A stretch of DNA of 64,000 bases, from the NCBI GenBank assembly GCA_963698495.1, contig CAVORB010000030.1, positions 32,435 through 96,434 of the forward strand, given 5' to 3'. Positions 8,332 to 17,299 of the stretch are shown here, piece by piece. Made by a program: the position numbers and the translations under genes. The stretch comes from CAVORB01 sp963698495. Lineage in GTDB: Bacteria > Pseudomonadota > Gammaproteobacteria > Chromatiales > Chromatiaceae. The first letter of the stretch is position 1. Each line of letters opens with the position of its first letter. A model generated the notes under the pieces. It was not told the origin of the DNA. It made no database searches and saw only the letters and a list, made by a program, of their open reading frames with translations.

Positions 8332-9771
8332 TTACTCCACGATGTTTCGCATCTCATCGAGAATCTGCTTCGCGCGCTCCGGATGCGCCTCCATGTCCTT
8401 GGTCTTGGCCGCGATCCACTGCGCCTCCTCCGTGAACAGGCGGTTCATGTTGTCCTCGTAGACCGTGACCGGAAAGTCCTGCTTGCGCAGGTCGACCACG
8501 TACTGCTCCATTTTCTCCTTGAGCAGGCGCCGGCGGGTCACGGTGCGGGTGTCCTCGTCCTCGAACGCGGTGAAATGGGCGTCGCGGATGTCCGTTACCT
8601 TGACCAGGTGCCAGCCCGCCGGCGACTCGACCGGTCCGCCGAGCGTGTCCGGTTCGAGGGCGAAGGTGACCTCGTCGAGCTGCGGGAAGCCGCTCCCCTT
8701 GGCTACCCAGCCGAAGTCGCCCAGGGTGCGTTTGGCATTGGGGTCGATCGAGTGCTCCAGGGCGGCCTGGTAGATGGTCATCTCCCCGGCATCGATCTTG
8801 GCCTTGATCTCATCCGCCCGTTCCTTGCTCGGCAGCACCACCATCTGGATCTTGCGCCGCTCCTTGATCAGGATCTGATCGCGGTTGTCCTCGTAGTAGG
8901 CGCGGAGCTCCTCGTCCGTGGGCTCCATGTCTCGGGACAGGTTCTCCCTGTGCAGGTTCAACAGGCGGGTCTTGCGGAACTCGGCCAGTCGGCTCTGGTA
9001 GGCCGCGTCCTGATCGAGCCCTGCCTCGCGGCCCTTGCGTGCCATCAGGCGCTGGTCGATGAGCTTGTCGAGCGACGCGACGCGTTTTTGCACGTCGACG
9101 GCGTTGTTCAGCGTCGACAGGCGACGCTTGGTCTCACCCCAGGTGATCCCCTCCCCGCCGATCTCGGCGACCACGATGTCATCGCCACGATCGCCATCGT
9201 CCGCGGGATCCAGGTTCCCGGCATGGATCGACACCTCCACCCCCTCGCGCAGGCGTGCGCGGTCGGCAGCGGCGTGCTCGGCAAGCCGGTTGCTGCGGAT
9301 CGTCGCCTCCACGCCCTCCCTGAGCCTGTCGGTCACCTCCGTGTCGGCGGTGTAGTTTTCCTGGATAAAGGCATCCACCTCATCGGCCGTGACCGCGATC
9401 TCGCCAACCAGTTGCTTGCGCCGATACAGCTCGCCGACGACCGCGTCGGAGAAGGTCTCGATCTCGTCGCGATACGCGGGGTCCTGGTCGACGCCCTGCC
9501 TGATCGCGTCGAGATACAGCAGGTTCGCGCTGATGACCTTGTCCAGCAGGGTCAGCATCACGGTGCCGCGCTCCGGCGAGCCGAGCACGGGAACGGACAC
9601 CCCGACCACCGCCGAGCTGTTGAGCTGGGTGTTGAGCTGGGAGTAGGTGATGGTCTGATCGCCGACCCTGGCGACCGCGTCCGCCGGCGCCCCCTCGGGG
9701 ACCTGGGGGGACTCGGCCCATGCCGGCGTCAGCAACAAGGAAGACAAACCGAAAATAAGAAGGCGTTTCAT
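8332..9771 (-). CDS. Exported parvulin-type peptidyl-prolyl isomerase (SurA/PrsA-like)
   Basis: The 479-residue protein has a signal peptide (ending PAWAES). A long SurA-like helical N-terminal region follows, then a parvulin domain around residues 290-400 (RRKIQMVVLPSKERADEI, LGDFGWVAKGSGFPQLDEV, SPAGWHLVKVTDI), then a charged C-terminal helix. It should fold exported proteins in the periplasm. The start at 9771 has GGAG seven bases upstream. It is the second gene after nonaheme cytochrome A, separated from it by a terminator, and is followed by the rhodanese. This arrangement suggests a chaperone devoted to the very large cytochromes encoded around it; that role is inference. Confidence 0.85.
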   Translation of the reverse strand: MKRLLIFGLSSLLLTPAWAESPQVPEGAPADAVARVGDQTITYSQLNTQLNSSAVVGVSVPVLGSPERGTVMLTLLDKVISANLLYLDAIRQGVDQDPAYRDEIETFSDAVVGELYRRKQLVGEIAVTADEVDAFIQENYTADTEVTDRLREGVEATIRSNRLAEHAAADRARLREGVEVSIHAGNLDPADDGDRGDDIVVAEIGGEGITWGETKRRLSTLNNAVDVQKRVASLDKLIDQRLMARKGREAGLDQDAAYQSRLAEFRKTRLLNLHRENLSRDMEPTDEELRAYYEDNRDQILIKERRKIQMVVLPSKERADEIKAKIDAGEMTIYQAALEHSIDPNAKRTLGDFGWVAKGSGFPQLDEVTFALEPDTLGGPVESPAGWHLVKVTDIRDAHFTAFEDEDTRTVTRRRLLKEKMEQYVVDLRKQDFPVTVYEDNMNRLFTEEAQWIAAKTKDMEAHPERAKQILDEMRNIVE

Positions 9772-9861
9772 AGCATCTCCGTCAGCAGAGCCGGTATCCC
9801 GGCGCTTCTCCCGGCCGCATTGGCCGCGAGGACAGCAATTTGCACAGGCGTCCTGGAGAAG

Positions 9862-9888
9862 AAAAAAGGAGGGAAATTGCTTCCCTCC
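9862..9888 (-). terminator. Terminator after nonaheme cytochrome A
   Basis: Stem GGAGGGAA/TTCCCTCC with a 5-base loop, followed on the minus strand by six T. Its position 55 bases past the stop at 9943 supports that stop, reached in the second frame, as the true end of the cytochrome. Confidence 0.9.
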
Positions 9889-9942
9889 TCCAAGTACGGG
9901 AGCCCAACCTGCCCGTCGGGCGGCGGGCAGGTTTCCCGATCC

Positions 9943-12900
9943 CTACCAGCCGCAGGTGCTGCCGTTGGTGCGGAGCTTGGTGACCTGCTCCCAGACCACC
10001 GGCGACACGCGACCCTCGGACAAGGTGCTCCTTCCACTCGCGGGCGTCGCCGCCGCTGCAGCTCACCTCCTTCCACTCGTCGCCGTGGCAGGACTCGCAG
10101 AGCTGATCGCGCGCTTCACGCTCATTCAGGCTGCCGTCGGGGTTGGTGCCGGCGATGCGCCCGAGAAGCTCCATCTCCACCTGGTCCATCATCTTGCGCG
10201 AGGCGCGGCCCTTCATGGCATGGGACTGCCACTCGTCGTCCCGGACCCTGACCTCGTCGGCCTCGTCCTCGTGGCAGTTCACGCACATGTCGTCCACCGG
10301 GCTATGCTCGTCCGTGAAGGTATGGGCCCAGCCGACCGCGGCGTCGAAGTTGCTGCGCACGCGCTCGCCGTCGTACTCCAGGTCATCCATCCGGCTGTGC
10401 ACCTGGTTGCTGTTCACCTGGTGGCAGGCGCCGCACTTCAGCGGCCCGTGGGAGCCGTCGCTGTTCATGCTCGCCGCCTGGGCGTAGCTGGTGGTGTCGA
10501 CGCCGCCGGTGCCGGGACCCTCTTCCAGACTGGGCGCCACCGGATAGAGCCCGTGGATGGACTCGTGGCAGCCCTGGCAGGTGATATCGCGATGTCCGCG
10601 GGAGTAGCGCATCAGGCTGGCCTTGCGCGGGTAGTTGAACGGCGCGAAGTCGTTGATGTTGCCGCTCTGCTCGACGTAGGGGGCCTCGTGGCAGTCCGCG
10701 CAGTGGGGCTCGCCCGCCGCCAGCCAGTGGTCGCGTCCGTCGGTGGCCGCGGAGAAGGGCACGGGTGCGGCGTTGGACGAAGACAGCCCGGCCTGGGCAT
10801 CGGCGACGCAGTCCGGCGTGGTGCAGAAGTCGAGGATGTTTACGCTGAAGTCCCCGTCGCCGTCGAAGGTGCCGCAGATCTGGAAGTCAGCGCTGCCGTT
10901 GCCGTCGCAGTCCGGACCAGGTGCCGCTGCGCCCGTGGTGCAGTTGCCCTCGCTTCCCGCCACCTCGATGGTGGCGACGTTGGCGTCGATCGCCGGGTCC
11001 GTGCTGCCGCCGAGGTAGGCGCACAGGCCGGGGTCCTCGCGCCAGATGCCCATGGTCTCCTCGGCCATGCGGAACGCGCCGTCGATCGGGTCGACAGCCG
11101 GGTCACGCGGATCGAGCCAGTCGATGGCCTGCTGGGTGCTGACACCGACCGCCTCGGCGATCAGGTCCAGGGACGGCAGGGCACGGATGTTCTCAGCGCC
11201 TGGGCCGGGGATGTCGTGGACCAGATCCACCATGTTCTCTTTCTTCCAGATCTCCTGGCTCAACTGGTTGTGGCAGTTGGTGCACCAGATGCCGCGCATG
11301 TCGCGCTCCCCGTCATGCTGGCTCTGGTTGCGCGAAACGTTCTGCACCAGCCAATCGCCGATGGCGTTCAGGTGCTCCGGCGTCTCGGCACCATCCACGT
11401 CCTTGAAGGGGTTGGAGTGCACATCGCGGCCCACGAAGCAGCCGCCCTGGCCGAGACGGTTGTCGCTGGCGGCGTAGAAGTTGTCGCCGCCCTCGGTGAT
11501 CGGATAGCCGGCCATGTCGCCGTTGGAGCGGTGTGCCGGGTGACAGCCCTGGCAGCCGCCGAAGCGCCCAAAGCTGTCGGTGAAAGCGATGGGCCCGCCC
11601 TCGCCGCTCCCGCGGTGCGCCTGGTGAATGGCCTCGGAGATGGGCCGAATCACCTTGCCGTCCTTGCTGCCGGACTTCACCTGCGCGATGACGTTGTCCG
11701 CGTGGCAACGCTGGCAGAGCACGGTGGTGTCGCCGATGCGGGTGCTCTGGGCGAACACCGGCCGGCCGTTCTCCGCAGACAGGTCCGCCGCGAGCTGATC
11801 GCACTCCTCGGGTGTCGTGCAGGCCGGATACTGGGCCAGGAAGTTCGTGCCCTGGTTCTTGTCGTGCAGGCCGAGGATGCTGATCGCGGCGCTCTTCAGA
11901 CGCGGGTACCAGTCGGACTCCCCGGGCTGGATGTCGTAGTAGGCCATCCAGAAGTTGTACTCCTGCTCGACCTTGGCCCAGACGTCCGAGTTGTCGGTGT
12001 GCGGCGAGTTCTGTCCGGTTCCGTTCGAATGGCAGCGCTCGCAGTTCGGGATGTCGATGGGCGCGGTGCCGAAGCCCTCCACCGGATGCCCGTTCTGCAG
12101 CACCGGGTCGCCCATGCCGCCGGGAGCGCTGGGGTCATAGTGGCGCATCCGGGCGCGCATGGCGACGAACGGCCGCACGGACTCCTCGAACATCGCGCCT
12201 GGATCGGCGAAAAAGTCGATGGAATCCTCGAACGGCGTCAGCGGCAGGCCGAGGGCCTCCCAGATCCGCGGCGAGGTCAGGGTGATGGGCAGGTTCTCCA
12301 GCACCTTCATCTGGGTGTAGACCACCGTGCCCTCCTCTCCGGAGAAGGTCAGCACGTTACCGTTGGACGCGCCGCCGCAATCGTTGGGTACCGCAGGATT
12401 CGTGGGCAGACCGTCGGGGTGGCTTACTGGCCCCATGGGGTGCAGGCCTGCGCCGCAATCGGCTGGATACTCCACGTGACCCGTCACGCCCAGGCGGATC
12501 TTGTCTTCCTCCAGGGTCGAATTGTTGGGGTTGTGGCCCTCGAGGCCATCGTAGATGTAGAGGTGGTTCCACACCGCGTTCCAGTAGTTGTCGGTGGGAT
12601 CGTTGAAGTCGCCGTCGCCGAGCATGGCGCCAGTTACGCCGTTCCAGGTCGGGTTGCCATCCTGGCCGGAGAGCTTGAGCGATCCGTCCGGGTTGACGGC
12701 GGCCGAGTCGGCCAGCGTGTTCCACATCAGCAGCGAGTTGCCCTCCGTCGCGCTGATCAGCGTGGACTCCTGAGTGATCACGCGGGGACCCGGCTCGCGC
12801 GGCTGGGCGTCGTGCCAGTACTCCAGCACGTACTTCTGGAATTCGCCGTTGCGGTCGAGGTCCTCATCGCGCAGCACCGTCTGGCGGCCGAGTCCGTCCA

Positions 12901-13216
12901 GCCCTTCGACCGGGTCGCCCTCCAGCAGCTTGGCGAAGGCGCCCTGCCCCTTGCTGCTCTGCTGGGTCTTGACCACCTGCGCCAGGATCGAGTTGTAGGG
13001 CGGGAGGACACAGCAGTAGGCGAACTCGAACCCGGTGCAGTGCATGCCGAGCTCGTAGTTCATCATGATGTTGAAGGTGTTTTTCGGGTTGTTGCCCGAA
13101 CCTGAACTTTCATCGTCGGCCGACGCCGCGCCCGACAAGCCGAGCGCAAGGGCCAGCCCGACGGCGGCTGTCAAGGACGTACGGGCCGGATGCCCAACGA
13201 TCCAATGGTCAGTCAT
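9943..13216 (-). CDS. Nonaheme c-type cytochrome A, exported (frameshift near C-terminus)
   Basis: The protein has about 1,090 residues. After a signal peptide (to about residue 33, ASADDE) comes a module starting NYELGMHCTGFEFAYCC and LPPYNSILAQVV, also found in cytochrome B. A roughly 330-residue haem-free region follows, then nine CXXCH sites: CERCH, CQRCH, CQGCH, CTNCH, CADCH, CQGCH, CGACH, CVNCH and CESCH. Between haems 4 and 5 lies an Asp-rich insert (DCDGNGSADFQICGTFDGDGD) that could bind calcium. The ATG at 13216 has AGGAAGG upstream. A one-base shift near 10027 switches to a frame ending RVSPVVWEQVTKLRT..CGW at a stop just before the terminator; without it a long Arg-rich tail would run through the terminator. 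It is likely a periplasmic or surface electron carrier; the redox partner is unknown. Confidence 0.88.
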
Positions 13217-13397
13217 GGAACCTTCCTCCGCCCCCTTGTAGAAGGCGTCTGCTTAGACTTTCTTATGTTGCCCCGCATGCGGGGCACGGCGGCTTCCTGC
13301 CAGCTGCCCCGCCGGATTGAGGCGTCGAACATCGACGGAACCTCAGGCACGGGGATCTTCCTGGACGGGGAGCCTAGGGAAAGTCAATGACATCTGC

Positions 13398-13413
13398 CTT
13401 AAGAGGCCCTAAG
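13398..13413. promoter_or_regulatory. Degenerate PmrA/QseB-type box upstream of cytochrome A
   Basis: CTTAAG-AGGC-CCTAAG resembles the perfect boxes upstream of cytochrome B and PKD cytochrome 2, with one mismatch and a spacer one base short. It lies 182 bases before the start at 13216, similar to the spacing of the perfect copies. Confidence 0.45.
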
Positions 13414-13438
13414 GAAGGGGACAGATCGACGGCACTTA

Positions 13439-13452
13439 TTGATCTATGTCAA
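13439..13452 (-). promoter_or_regulatory. FNR/ANR-type box upstream of cytochrome A
   Basis: On the minus strand it reads TTGAC-ATAG-ATCAA, matching the FNR/ANR consensus TTGAT-N4-ATCAA at nine of ten defined positions. It lies 26 bases upstream of the CTTAAG repeat and about 220 bases before the start of cytochrome A, suggesting oxygen- or NO-responsive control. Confidence 0.6.
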
Positions 13453-13620
13453 TAAATCAAACAGAAAATAGAGAATCGCCCATCGGCCCCGATACGCGTG
13501 CGAACCTCGGGTCGATCTCTTTACGCGCGAGCGGACGCGGGGACACCGCCGCCGGGAAAAGGAGAGCCAGGCCTGTGAAAACGCTGGTCAAATCGACGCT
13601 ACCCGTGGCACATGGGTGTG

Positions 13621-13656
13621 ACGCTGATTTTGGCCAGGACGGCCGATAATCAGCGT
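13621..13656. repeat. REP-like hairpin repeat, copy 1
   Basis: A two-part palindrome: outer arms ACGCTGATT/AATCAGCGT and inner arms TGGCC/GGCC around AGGAC. Near-copies occur at 14892-14927 and, inverted, at 26832-26864. Confidence 0.75.
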
Positions 13657-13723
13657 CTACTGATCGAGTCGCTGGTCGAAAGGGTTTCTTCGCGACTCGC
13701 CGACGGGCGGCAGCGGACTCGAA

Positions 13724-14212
13724 TCAGGGCTTGCCCTGTTCCTTCAGCGCCGAGCCAGAACCCGGCTCAGCGCCGGCTTCCGGCTCCGCGGGCACGAACC
13801 TCGCCAGATCCAGGTTTAGGTAGGTCTTGAGGACGTCGCGCATCTGCGGCGTCACGGCGTCCGGGTTGTCCGCCGGGACGCGCCGTTCGATGGCCAGTCT
13901 CTGCCGCCGCGTCTCGTATTTCATCTTGAGCTTCACCAGATCGTCATCCCCGGCGACACCGTCTCCGAGGACGAAGTGCCTGGTCTCGGCCTGCAGGGCG
14001 CCGATGAGCTCTCCCCGTTGCGCGTCCGTTAGCTCGAGGGTCCGCGCCTCGCCCGCAAGCTCCGCCTTGCACTCGGCGTCCGTGCACTCGAGCCTGTGCC
14101 TTACGGAGCTCCCATCCGCGTCCTTGGCGCTCACGTAGAGGTAGAGGTACTCGTCCGCGGCGGCGGCGGAAGAAATGAGCATGGCGGATACGGTCGCAAG
14201 GATTCTGTTCAT
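13724..14212 (-). CDS. Small exported protein of unknown function
   Basis: The 162-residue protein begins MNRILATVSAMLISSAAAADEYLY-like at ATG 14212, a clear signal peptide, with GGAGAAAG just upstream. The mature part has a beta-rich start (LYLYVSAKD), two cysteines close together (LECTDAECKAEL), a basic helical middle and an acidic, Pro/Glu-rich end (PAEPEAGAEPG). I do not recognise the family. It is the second of two small exported genes placed between cytochrome A and the two-component system, so it may be an envelope accessory of the cytochromes; this rests on context only. Confidence 0.7.
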   Translation of the reverse strand: MNRILATVSAMLISSAAAADEYLYLYVSAKDADGSSVRHRLECTDAECKAELAGEARTLELTDAQRGELIGALQAETRHFVLGDGVAGDDDLVKLKMKYETRRQRLAIERRVPADNPDAVTPQMRDVLKTYLNLDLARFVPAEPEAGAEPGSGSALKEQGKP

Positions 14213-14268
14213 CTTTCTCCTCCAGAGCGGGTTATTGTGCCGGCCCGGCCGGCCGAAGAGCGGCATGG

Positions 14269-14682
14269 CTACCTCAGACAGTCGGGCAAGTGAAACTCGT
14301 CGCTCAGACCGTAGAGCTCGTCGAAGGAGCCATCGCAGTCGCTGTCGCGCAGCACGTAGTTGCGGACCGGGTCGGTGTCCCCTTCGGCGCCGGACTCCAG
14401 GCTCCACGCCCACAGGCGGCCGTTGGTGGTCATGCTGAAGATACTGTCGCCGGCGGGGTTGCGGTAGCGCGTGACGTGGGTCTCGTTCACACCGTCGCCG
14501 TCGCCATCCGCGTCCTCCTCGCCGACCAGCAGGAAGCCGCCCAGGTCAGGGGGCTGATGCACCCCGCTCTGGGCCGCGGCGACTCCTGCGCCAGCCGACA
14601 GGAAAACCGACATCAGAGCCGCCCAGAGGCGGGTGCCACCCGAAACCGCGGTCAGACCGCGGTCAGCTTGCTGATTGGCCAT
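14269..14682 (-). CDS. Small exported protein with Asp-rich calcium-like loops
   Basis: The 137-residue protein has a rather long N-terminal leader, then a hydrophobic segment (LWAALMSVFLSAGAGVAAAQSG) that should be cleaved. The mature part carries acidic stretches GEEDADGDGDGVNE and DSDCDGSFDELYG, which resemble calcium-binding DxDxDG loops or dockerin-like repeats. I do not recognise the family. It lies 56 bases upstream of the other small exported gene (13724-14212) on the same strand, probably in one transcript. Similar Asp-rich sequence occurs inside cytochrome A, so a shared Ca-dependent surface environment is conceivable. Confidence 0.7.
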   Translation of the reverse strand: MANQQADRGLTAVSGGTRLWAALMSVFLSAGAGVAAAQSGVHQPPDLGGFLLVGEEDADGDGDGVNETHVTRYRNPAGDSIFSMTTNGRLWAWSLESGAEGDTDPVRNYVLRDSDCDGSFDELYGLSDEFHLPDCLR

Positions 14683-14770
14683 GCATCGAGTCTCCTCTCT
14701 GAAAAAGGGCGAGCCTGCCGCCGTTCGGAAGGCAACGAATCCAGCGCTCCCCTTGGCGCATGGGCGTGAA

Positions 14771-14927
14771 GCTGATTCTGGTCAGAACGAACAGCAATCA
14801 GCGTCCCCCGCGGCACAGGGATGTGACGCCATGTTCAAGCGCGTAAGCGTTTGAACATGAAGCCACCCAAGAACCACGCTTCTTGGGTGGCATGCTGATT
14901 TTGGCCAGGATGGCCAATAATCAGCGT
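14771..14927. repeat. Cluster of REP-like hairpins
   Basis: A degenerate copy (14771-14804, GCTGATT...AATCAGC) and a good copy (14892-14927, outer GCTGATT/AATCAGC, inner TTGGCC/GGCCAA) flank a separate inverted repeat ACCCAAGAA/TTCTTGGGT near 14863-14888. They fill the space between the small exported genes and the sensor kinase gene, whose stop is at 14970. Confidence 0.7.
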
Positions 14928-14969
14928 CTCAGTAGGGAAGCCGCGCTTACCGAGCGGGACAGGGAGAAT

Positions 14970-16325
14970 TCACCTGCCCTCGGCCGCCGGCGCGGGGAAC
15001 ATCACAAACGCGGTCAGGCCGCGGCCGCCCTCCCCGTCGACCAGCCGAATGGTAGCGGCGTGCAGCTCGCAGATGCGCTGCACGATGGAGAGACCCAGAC
15101 CCGACCCCGGTTGGTTTGGCCCGGCGAGGCGGTAGAAGCGCTCGAAAATCCGCTCCTTCTCCTCGTCGGGAATCCCGGGGCCGGAGTCGGCCACGCTCAT
15201 GATGACCTGATCCCGGCCGGCCCCGACCTCGACCCTCACCGAGCCGCCCTCGGGGGTGTACTTGATCGCATTGTCGACCAGGTTGCGCGCCACCATGCTC
15301 AGCATCGACGGATGCACGGACACGACACAGGGATCATTGTCGAGCCGCACAAGGTTGAGCGTGATGGACTTCGCGAGCGCGGCCGGCTGCTTGTCCTCCA
15401 CCACCTGCGACACGGTCTCCAGGAGCGACCAGCTCCCGCGCTCGATTTCCGCCGCGTCGGGTTCCAGACGCGCGAGCGTCAACAGCTGACTGACCAGGTA
15501 GGTCGCGCGGTCCACGCCCTGGATGAGCTGGGCCAGGGCCTGCGCGCGCTCCTCCGTGTCCTTGCTTCGCTGCGCGATCTGGGCGTGGGTGCGAATCACC
15601 GCCAGTGGCGTACGCAGCTCATGAGAGGCGTCCGCGGCGAAGCGCCGCTCGGTGGCCAGGGCCTGCTTGAGCTTTTCCAGCAGGCCATTGAGGGCATTGG
15701 TGAGCGGCCGCACCTCGGCGGGCACGGTTCCCTCGTCCACGGGCGACAGGCGCTCGGCGGATCGGCGGCCAATGTCCCTGGCCAGACGCTGCAGGGGGCG
15801 CATGCCGTCGGACACCGCGAGCCAGATCAGCAGCACCGTCAGCGGCAGCGACCAGAGGATGGGCTGCAGGGCGTGGATAGTCAGAAACCGGATCAGCTCA
15901 TGCCGGATGTCGTAGCTCTGGCCGACGAACAGGATCTCGTTGAGCTGCCCGGTCGGGAGCCCGAACACCCGCCATTGGGTCTCCGTGATCTCCTGATCGG
16001 AAAATCCCGGCAATTGGGCCAGTGCGGCCTCTGGCGCACCGCCGAAGGCGCTGATGAGCTGACCGTCGCGCCACAGCTGGAAACTGATCTTGGATTCGTA
16101 CGTGTGCCCGACCGGCGAGAGCACCTGGGGAACGCTGGTCAGGTCCGGCAGGTTGCCGGCCAGGGTGATCTGCAACAGGACCTGCGCCGTCTGAACGAGC
16201 TGGGCGTCCAACAGCTCCGAGACCTCGTGACCGGAGCGGTCGAGGGTGATCAGGGCGACGGCGAACCAAACGGTCGTCCACAACCCGAGGAGCAGGATCA
16301 GCAGCCGGTTGCGGATCGAGCTCAT
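14970..16325 (-). CDS. Sensor histidine kinase, QseC/PmrB-like
   Basis: The 451-residue membrane kinase has a first transmembrane helix at residues 5-28, a periplasmic domain of roughly 130 residues, a second helix near 165-185 (PILWSLPLTVLLIWLAV), a HAMP-like linker, a HisKA domain with DASHELRTPLAVIRTHA, and an ATPase domain with N box NLVDNAIKYTPEGG, G1 DSGPGIP, F box ERFYR and G2 GSGLGLSIV. The domain order and short sensor fit the QseC/PmrB group, which sense catecholamines, metals or pH. Its start overlaps the end of the regulator gene (ATGA), so the pair is one operon. Its place inside the cytochrome locus suggests it controls these genes. Confidence 0.9.
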   Translation of the reverse strand: MSSIRNRLLILLLGLWTTVWFAVALITLDRSGHEVSELLDAQLVQTAQVLLQITLAGNLPDLTSVPQVLSPVGHTYESKISFQLWRDGQLISAFGGAPEAALAQLPGFSDQEITETQWRVFGLPTGQLNEILFVGQSYDIRHELIRFLTIHALQPILWSLPLTVLLIWLAVSDGMRPLQRLARDIGRRSAERLSPVDEGTVPAEVRPLTNALNGLLEKLKQALATERRFAADASHELRTPLAVIRTHAQIAQRSKDTEERAQALAQLIQGVDRATYLVSQLLTLARLEPDAAEIERGSWSLLETVSQVVEDKQPAALAKSITLNLVRLDNDPCVVSVHPSMLSMVARNLVDNAIKYTPEGGSVRVEVGAGRDQVIMSVADSGPGIPDEEKERIFERFYRLAGPNQPGSGLGLSIVQRICELHAATIRLVDGEGGRGLTAFVMFPAPAAEGR

Positions 16326-16990
16326 TCGCCGGGCGTCGAAACCAGCTGGTAGCCCACGCCCCGCACGGTGAGGATGCGGTCCTTGCCCAGCTTGCGGCGC
16401 AGGTTGTGGATGTGGACCTCGAGGGCGTTGCTCTCCACGTCCTCCTCCCAGGCATAGGCGGTGGACTGCAGCTTCGCGCGCTCCACGACGCCGTCGGGGC
16501 TGCGCATCAGGGCCTCGAGCAACGCGTACTCCTTGGGCGATACGATCAGCGGCTCGCCTTGGAGCGTCACCCGGCGCCGAGACGCATCCAGCTCGAGATC
16601 CCCCGCCTTCAGGAAGGCCAGGGAGCTGCCCTGGGTGCGGCGCACGAGGGCGCGGATGCGGGCGCTGAGCTCGTCGAGATCGAAGGGCTTGACCAGATAG
16701 TCGTCCGCGCCCACGTCCAGGCCTAGCACCCGGTCCGAGATCGTATCGCGGGCGGTCAGGACCAGCACCGGCAGGGCGATGCCGTCGCGGCGAAGATCGC
16801 GCAGCAGCGAGAGACCGTTGCGCCCGGGCAACCCGAGGTCGAGGACCATCAGGTCGAAATGCTCGACGTTCAGTGCATGCTCTGCCGCCTCGGCGCTCTG
16901 AACCCAGTCGGCGGCATAACCATCCTGAGAGAGCCCGGTCTTGAGGCCGGGCCCCAGCTGGGGATCATCCTCGACGATCAGTACGCGCAT
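16322..16990 (-). CDS. OmpR-family response regulator, QseB/PmrA-like
   Basis: The 222-residue protein has a receiver domain (MRVLIVEDDPQLG; phospho-acceptor Asp51 in VLDLGLPG; Thr in LTARD; Lys in VKPFD) and a winged-helix DNA-binding domain (SPKEYALLEALMRSPDGVV, IHNLRRKLG, VRGVGYQLV). The PmrA/QseB subgroup binds direct repeats of CTTAA with an 11-base period. Exactly such repeats lie upstream of cytochrome B (20453-20469) and PKD cytochrome 2 (25377-25393), so those genes are probable targets. The first gene of the pair; the kinase follows with a 4-base overlap. Confidence 0.92.
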   Translation of the reverse strand: MRVLIVEDDPQLGPGLKTGLSQDGYAADWVQSAEAAEHALNVEHFDLMVLDLGLPGRNGLSLLRDLRRDGIALPVLVLTARDTISDRVLGLDVGADDYLVKPFDLDELSARIRALVRRTQGSSLAFLKAGDLELDASRRRVTLQGEPLIVSPKEYALLEALMRSPDGVVERAKLQSTAYAWEEDVESNALEVHIHNLRRKLGKDRILTVRGVGYQLVSTPGE

Positions 16991-17216
16991 GTCCGTGTAG
17001 TGCTCTCCCGGTGCTCAGTCATTTGGATCGGCGCCCACGGACGCGACCCGATCAGGTCCCGACGACTGCAACGATGTCTAATCGGGGGCGCTTGCATCTG
17101 CTGTCGCCCGCCGAAACCTTGGGATGCGCGGCGCCTCGTGGCTCCCGTGCGATGCCCCCCCGCTCGCCTGGGGGGACAAGAACCATACATGCAAAGCAAA
17201 GCGGGGAACAAGCAAG

Positions 17217-17246
17217 AAAAAGCCCCGCGCGGTTTCCGGGCGGGGC
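17217..17246 (-). terminator. Terminator after nonaheme cytochrome B
   Basis: GCCCCGC/GCGGGGC stem with T5 on the minus strand, 54 bases past the stop codon. An almost identical terminator (21262-21291) follows the truncated copy of this gene. Confidence 0.85.
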
Positions 17247-17299
17247 CAAGGTTGGGGTTGGGTTGGGCGGCATCCTTGCCGCCGGGGGTGGACCTGCCG

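Larger units (their letters stand above)
13217..13723. other. Regulatory region upstream of nonaheme cytochrome A
   Basis: No gene is seen. Reading towards the cytochrome, it contains an FNR-type box (13439-13452), a degenerate CTTAAG direct repeat (13398-13413) and a roughly 180-base leader. A REP-like hairpin (13621-13656) lies towards the small exported gene at 13724. Confidence 0.6.

Noticed and set aside
8056..13105. Very long open frames on the plus strand opposite the parvulin and cytochrome A genes (731 and 1,049 codons)
   Set aside because: They are Val/Ala/Leu/Arg-rich shadows of high-GC genes on the other strand; the minus strand carries signal peptides, haem motifs and terminators, the plus strand nothing recognisable.
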